A stretch of 6,055 nucleotides of DNA from contig JAUNRP010000124.1 of NCBI GenBank assembly GCA_030544165.1, forward strand, positions 1-6,055. The letters are read 5' to 3'. Shown piece by piece: positions 5,091 to 6,055 of the stretch (the first letter of the stretch is position 1; each line of letters opens with the position of its first letter). The stretch is from a bacterium (lineage in GTDB: Bacteria > Actinomycetota > Actinomycetes > Actinomycetales > Actinomycetaceae). Position numbers and translations under genes: made by a program. The notes below the pieces were generated by a model. That model did not search any database and was not told the origin of the DNA. It worked only from the letters and a program-made list of their open reading frames with translations.

Positions 5091-6055
5091 CTAGCGCCAC
5101 TCGTTGAGGTGGGGCTGGGCGAGCCAGGTCATGCAGTCGCCCACGTGGCCCTGGATGGCCCGGCGGGACCAGTAATCGCCGATGATGTGCCCGTGGTGGC
5201 GCTCATCGCCGGGGAAGAAGAGGCTGTGGTCCCAGAAGTCGGCGCGCCGCATGCCCGGGCGGGCCTCCATGCCGGTGGCGAGGCACTCGGCCTGGGTCTC
5301 GAGGCGCCGGGAGTTCTCGTCATGTTCGAGGGCGAGGTATCCGATCGTGGGGAAGAGGAGGTACTGGCCGTCCACGGCTACCTGGAACTGGAGGAGGTGC
5401 ATCGCCTCGTGGATGAGCGTGCTGGCGATGGAGCGCTTGTCGGCCCACTGGTTCCAGGGGTAGTCCGGCGCGAAGTAGATGGACTCCTCGGCCGCGTTCC
5501 ACCATGCGCTTCCCGGGTTGTTCTCGGCCGGGCAGAACTCGTCAATCTGGTACTCGGGCATGATGCAGTGGCGCACGGGGTAGGTGTCCTTGAGCGTGAC
5601 ACCGAGTGAGGTGGCGAGGGGCCGCCAGGCGTCCACCACGCAGTCCACGTACTCGGTGGCCACCCGCTGGAACTCTGCGTGATCAGACTCGGCCGGTGGG
5701 TCGGGGAGCTGGCAGTCATGGGTGGGGATGGGCGCGATGCTGAACTCGTACTGTGCGCGCGCCACGGCCTCGCTGTGGATCTGGATCGTGGGATCGAAAA
5801 AGTCCAGGACAGCCGGATCAGAGGGCTCGCCGATGGGGATCGAATCGTAGCCCGCGGCCCAGACGCGTAAGTTCCCGTTCGCCAGCACGAATCCGTAGGG
5901 GGGAGCGGCAGGATCCTTGATCACCTCCCACGCGCCGTAGAGCTGGGGTGGGTTGGTTGGTGGGGCGGGCCGCTGGGGAATGTCCTCGCTCTCCCAGAGG
6001 AGTTCTTCCGGGGTGAATGTTGGAGGATCGGGGTTGGTGGTGTGCGGGCGCTCCG
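5091..6055 (-). CDS. Secreted zinc metalloprotease homologue (zincin), N-terminus beyond the window
   Basis: A partial gene with 320 codons visible. The frame is open from the stop at 5091 to the window edge, so the true start and any signal peptide lie outside. A GTG at 5922-5924 is not the start, because the sequence upstream (QLYGAWEV) aligns with the neighbour's TLFGRWQE. Before that is a Pro/Thr-rich stretch like the neighbour's linker, which implies export. Counting from codon 6051-6053, the metal site is HEAMH at 215-219 (bases 5397-5411), followed by LETQAEC at 251-257, whose first Glu is the likely third ligand. NLRVWAAGY, CIMPEY, ESIYFAPDY and GHVGDCMTWL match blocks in the downstream lipoprotein. 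All six cysteines of the visible part have partners there. The downstream gene begins 7 nt after this stop. Relationship to YpfJ-type or M48-like gluzincins is inferred from motifs; no substrate can be named. Confidence 0.85.
   Translation of the reverse strand, partial: ERPHTTNPDPPTFTPEELLWESEDIPQRPAPPTNPPQLYGAWEVIKDPAAPPYGFVLANGNLRVWAAGYDSIPIGEPSDPAVLDFFDPTIQIHSEAVARAQYEFSIAPIPTHDCQLPDPPAESDHAEFQRVATEYVDCVVDAWRPLATSLGVTLKDTYPVRHCIMPEYQIDEFCPAENNPGSAWWNAAEESIYFAPDYPWNQWADKRSIASTLIHEAMHLLQFQVAVDGQYLLFPTIGYLALEHDENSRRLETQAECLATGMEARPGMRRADFWDHSLFFPGDERHHGHIIGDYWSRRAIQGHVGDCMTWLAQPHLNEWR

Noticed and set aside
4803..5609. Plus-strand open frame with GGAPVGPPVSP repeats
   Set aside because: The repeats are the reverse reading of the linker repeats in the lipoprotein gene. 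The frame crosses two well-supported minus-strand genes.

Overview
The window comes from a high-G+C Gram-positive bacterium, almost certainly an actinobacterium. Codon third positions are overwhelmingly G or C, GTG is used as a start, there is a lipoprotein with a long Pro/Thr/Gly linker, and a PadR/HAAS pair is present. The style of the glucose-6-phosphate isomerase and of the small genes suggests Micrococcales (for example the Brachybacterium/Dermabacter area). That rank is an inference that a database search would have to confirm.

Layout: positions 1-98 are a short leader carrying an 8-bp periodic repeat, a possible -10 box and a good ribosome binding site. Then comes pgi (99-1784, + strand), an intact glycolytic enzyme. 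It converges on everything else, which lies on the minus strand. The 105-bp gap between the two convergent units holds a very strong 17-bp-stem hairpin, probably a shared terminator, and a second hairpin that reuses a 17-bp direct repeat. Read in the direction of transcription (right to left), the minus-strand genes are: a secreted zincin metalloprotease homologue running off the window edge (5091 to beyond 6055), a paralogous lipoprotein zincin (3944-5083), a small DUF421/YetF-type membrane protein (3277-3849), a PadR-family repressor (2839-3168) and a HAAS-domain membrane protein (1890-2837).

Functional groups: (1) pgi stands alone in central metabolism. (2) The two zincins are tandem paralogues 7 nt apart. 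They share an HExxH...ExxAEC metal site and six cysteines at equivalent places, and are best read as a pair of extracytoplasmic, disulfide-stabilised predicted proteases. (3) PadR and the HAAS membrane protein form a tightly coupled two-gene operon (TGACATG junction). A near-perfect 19-bp palindrome fills the -35/-10 spacer of its promoter, which implies autorepression. (4) The DUF421 gene sits between these units and has no clear Shine-Dalgarno sequence.

The least ordinary content is the tandem zincin pair. No mobile element, CRISPR array, tRNA or rRNA is visible.
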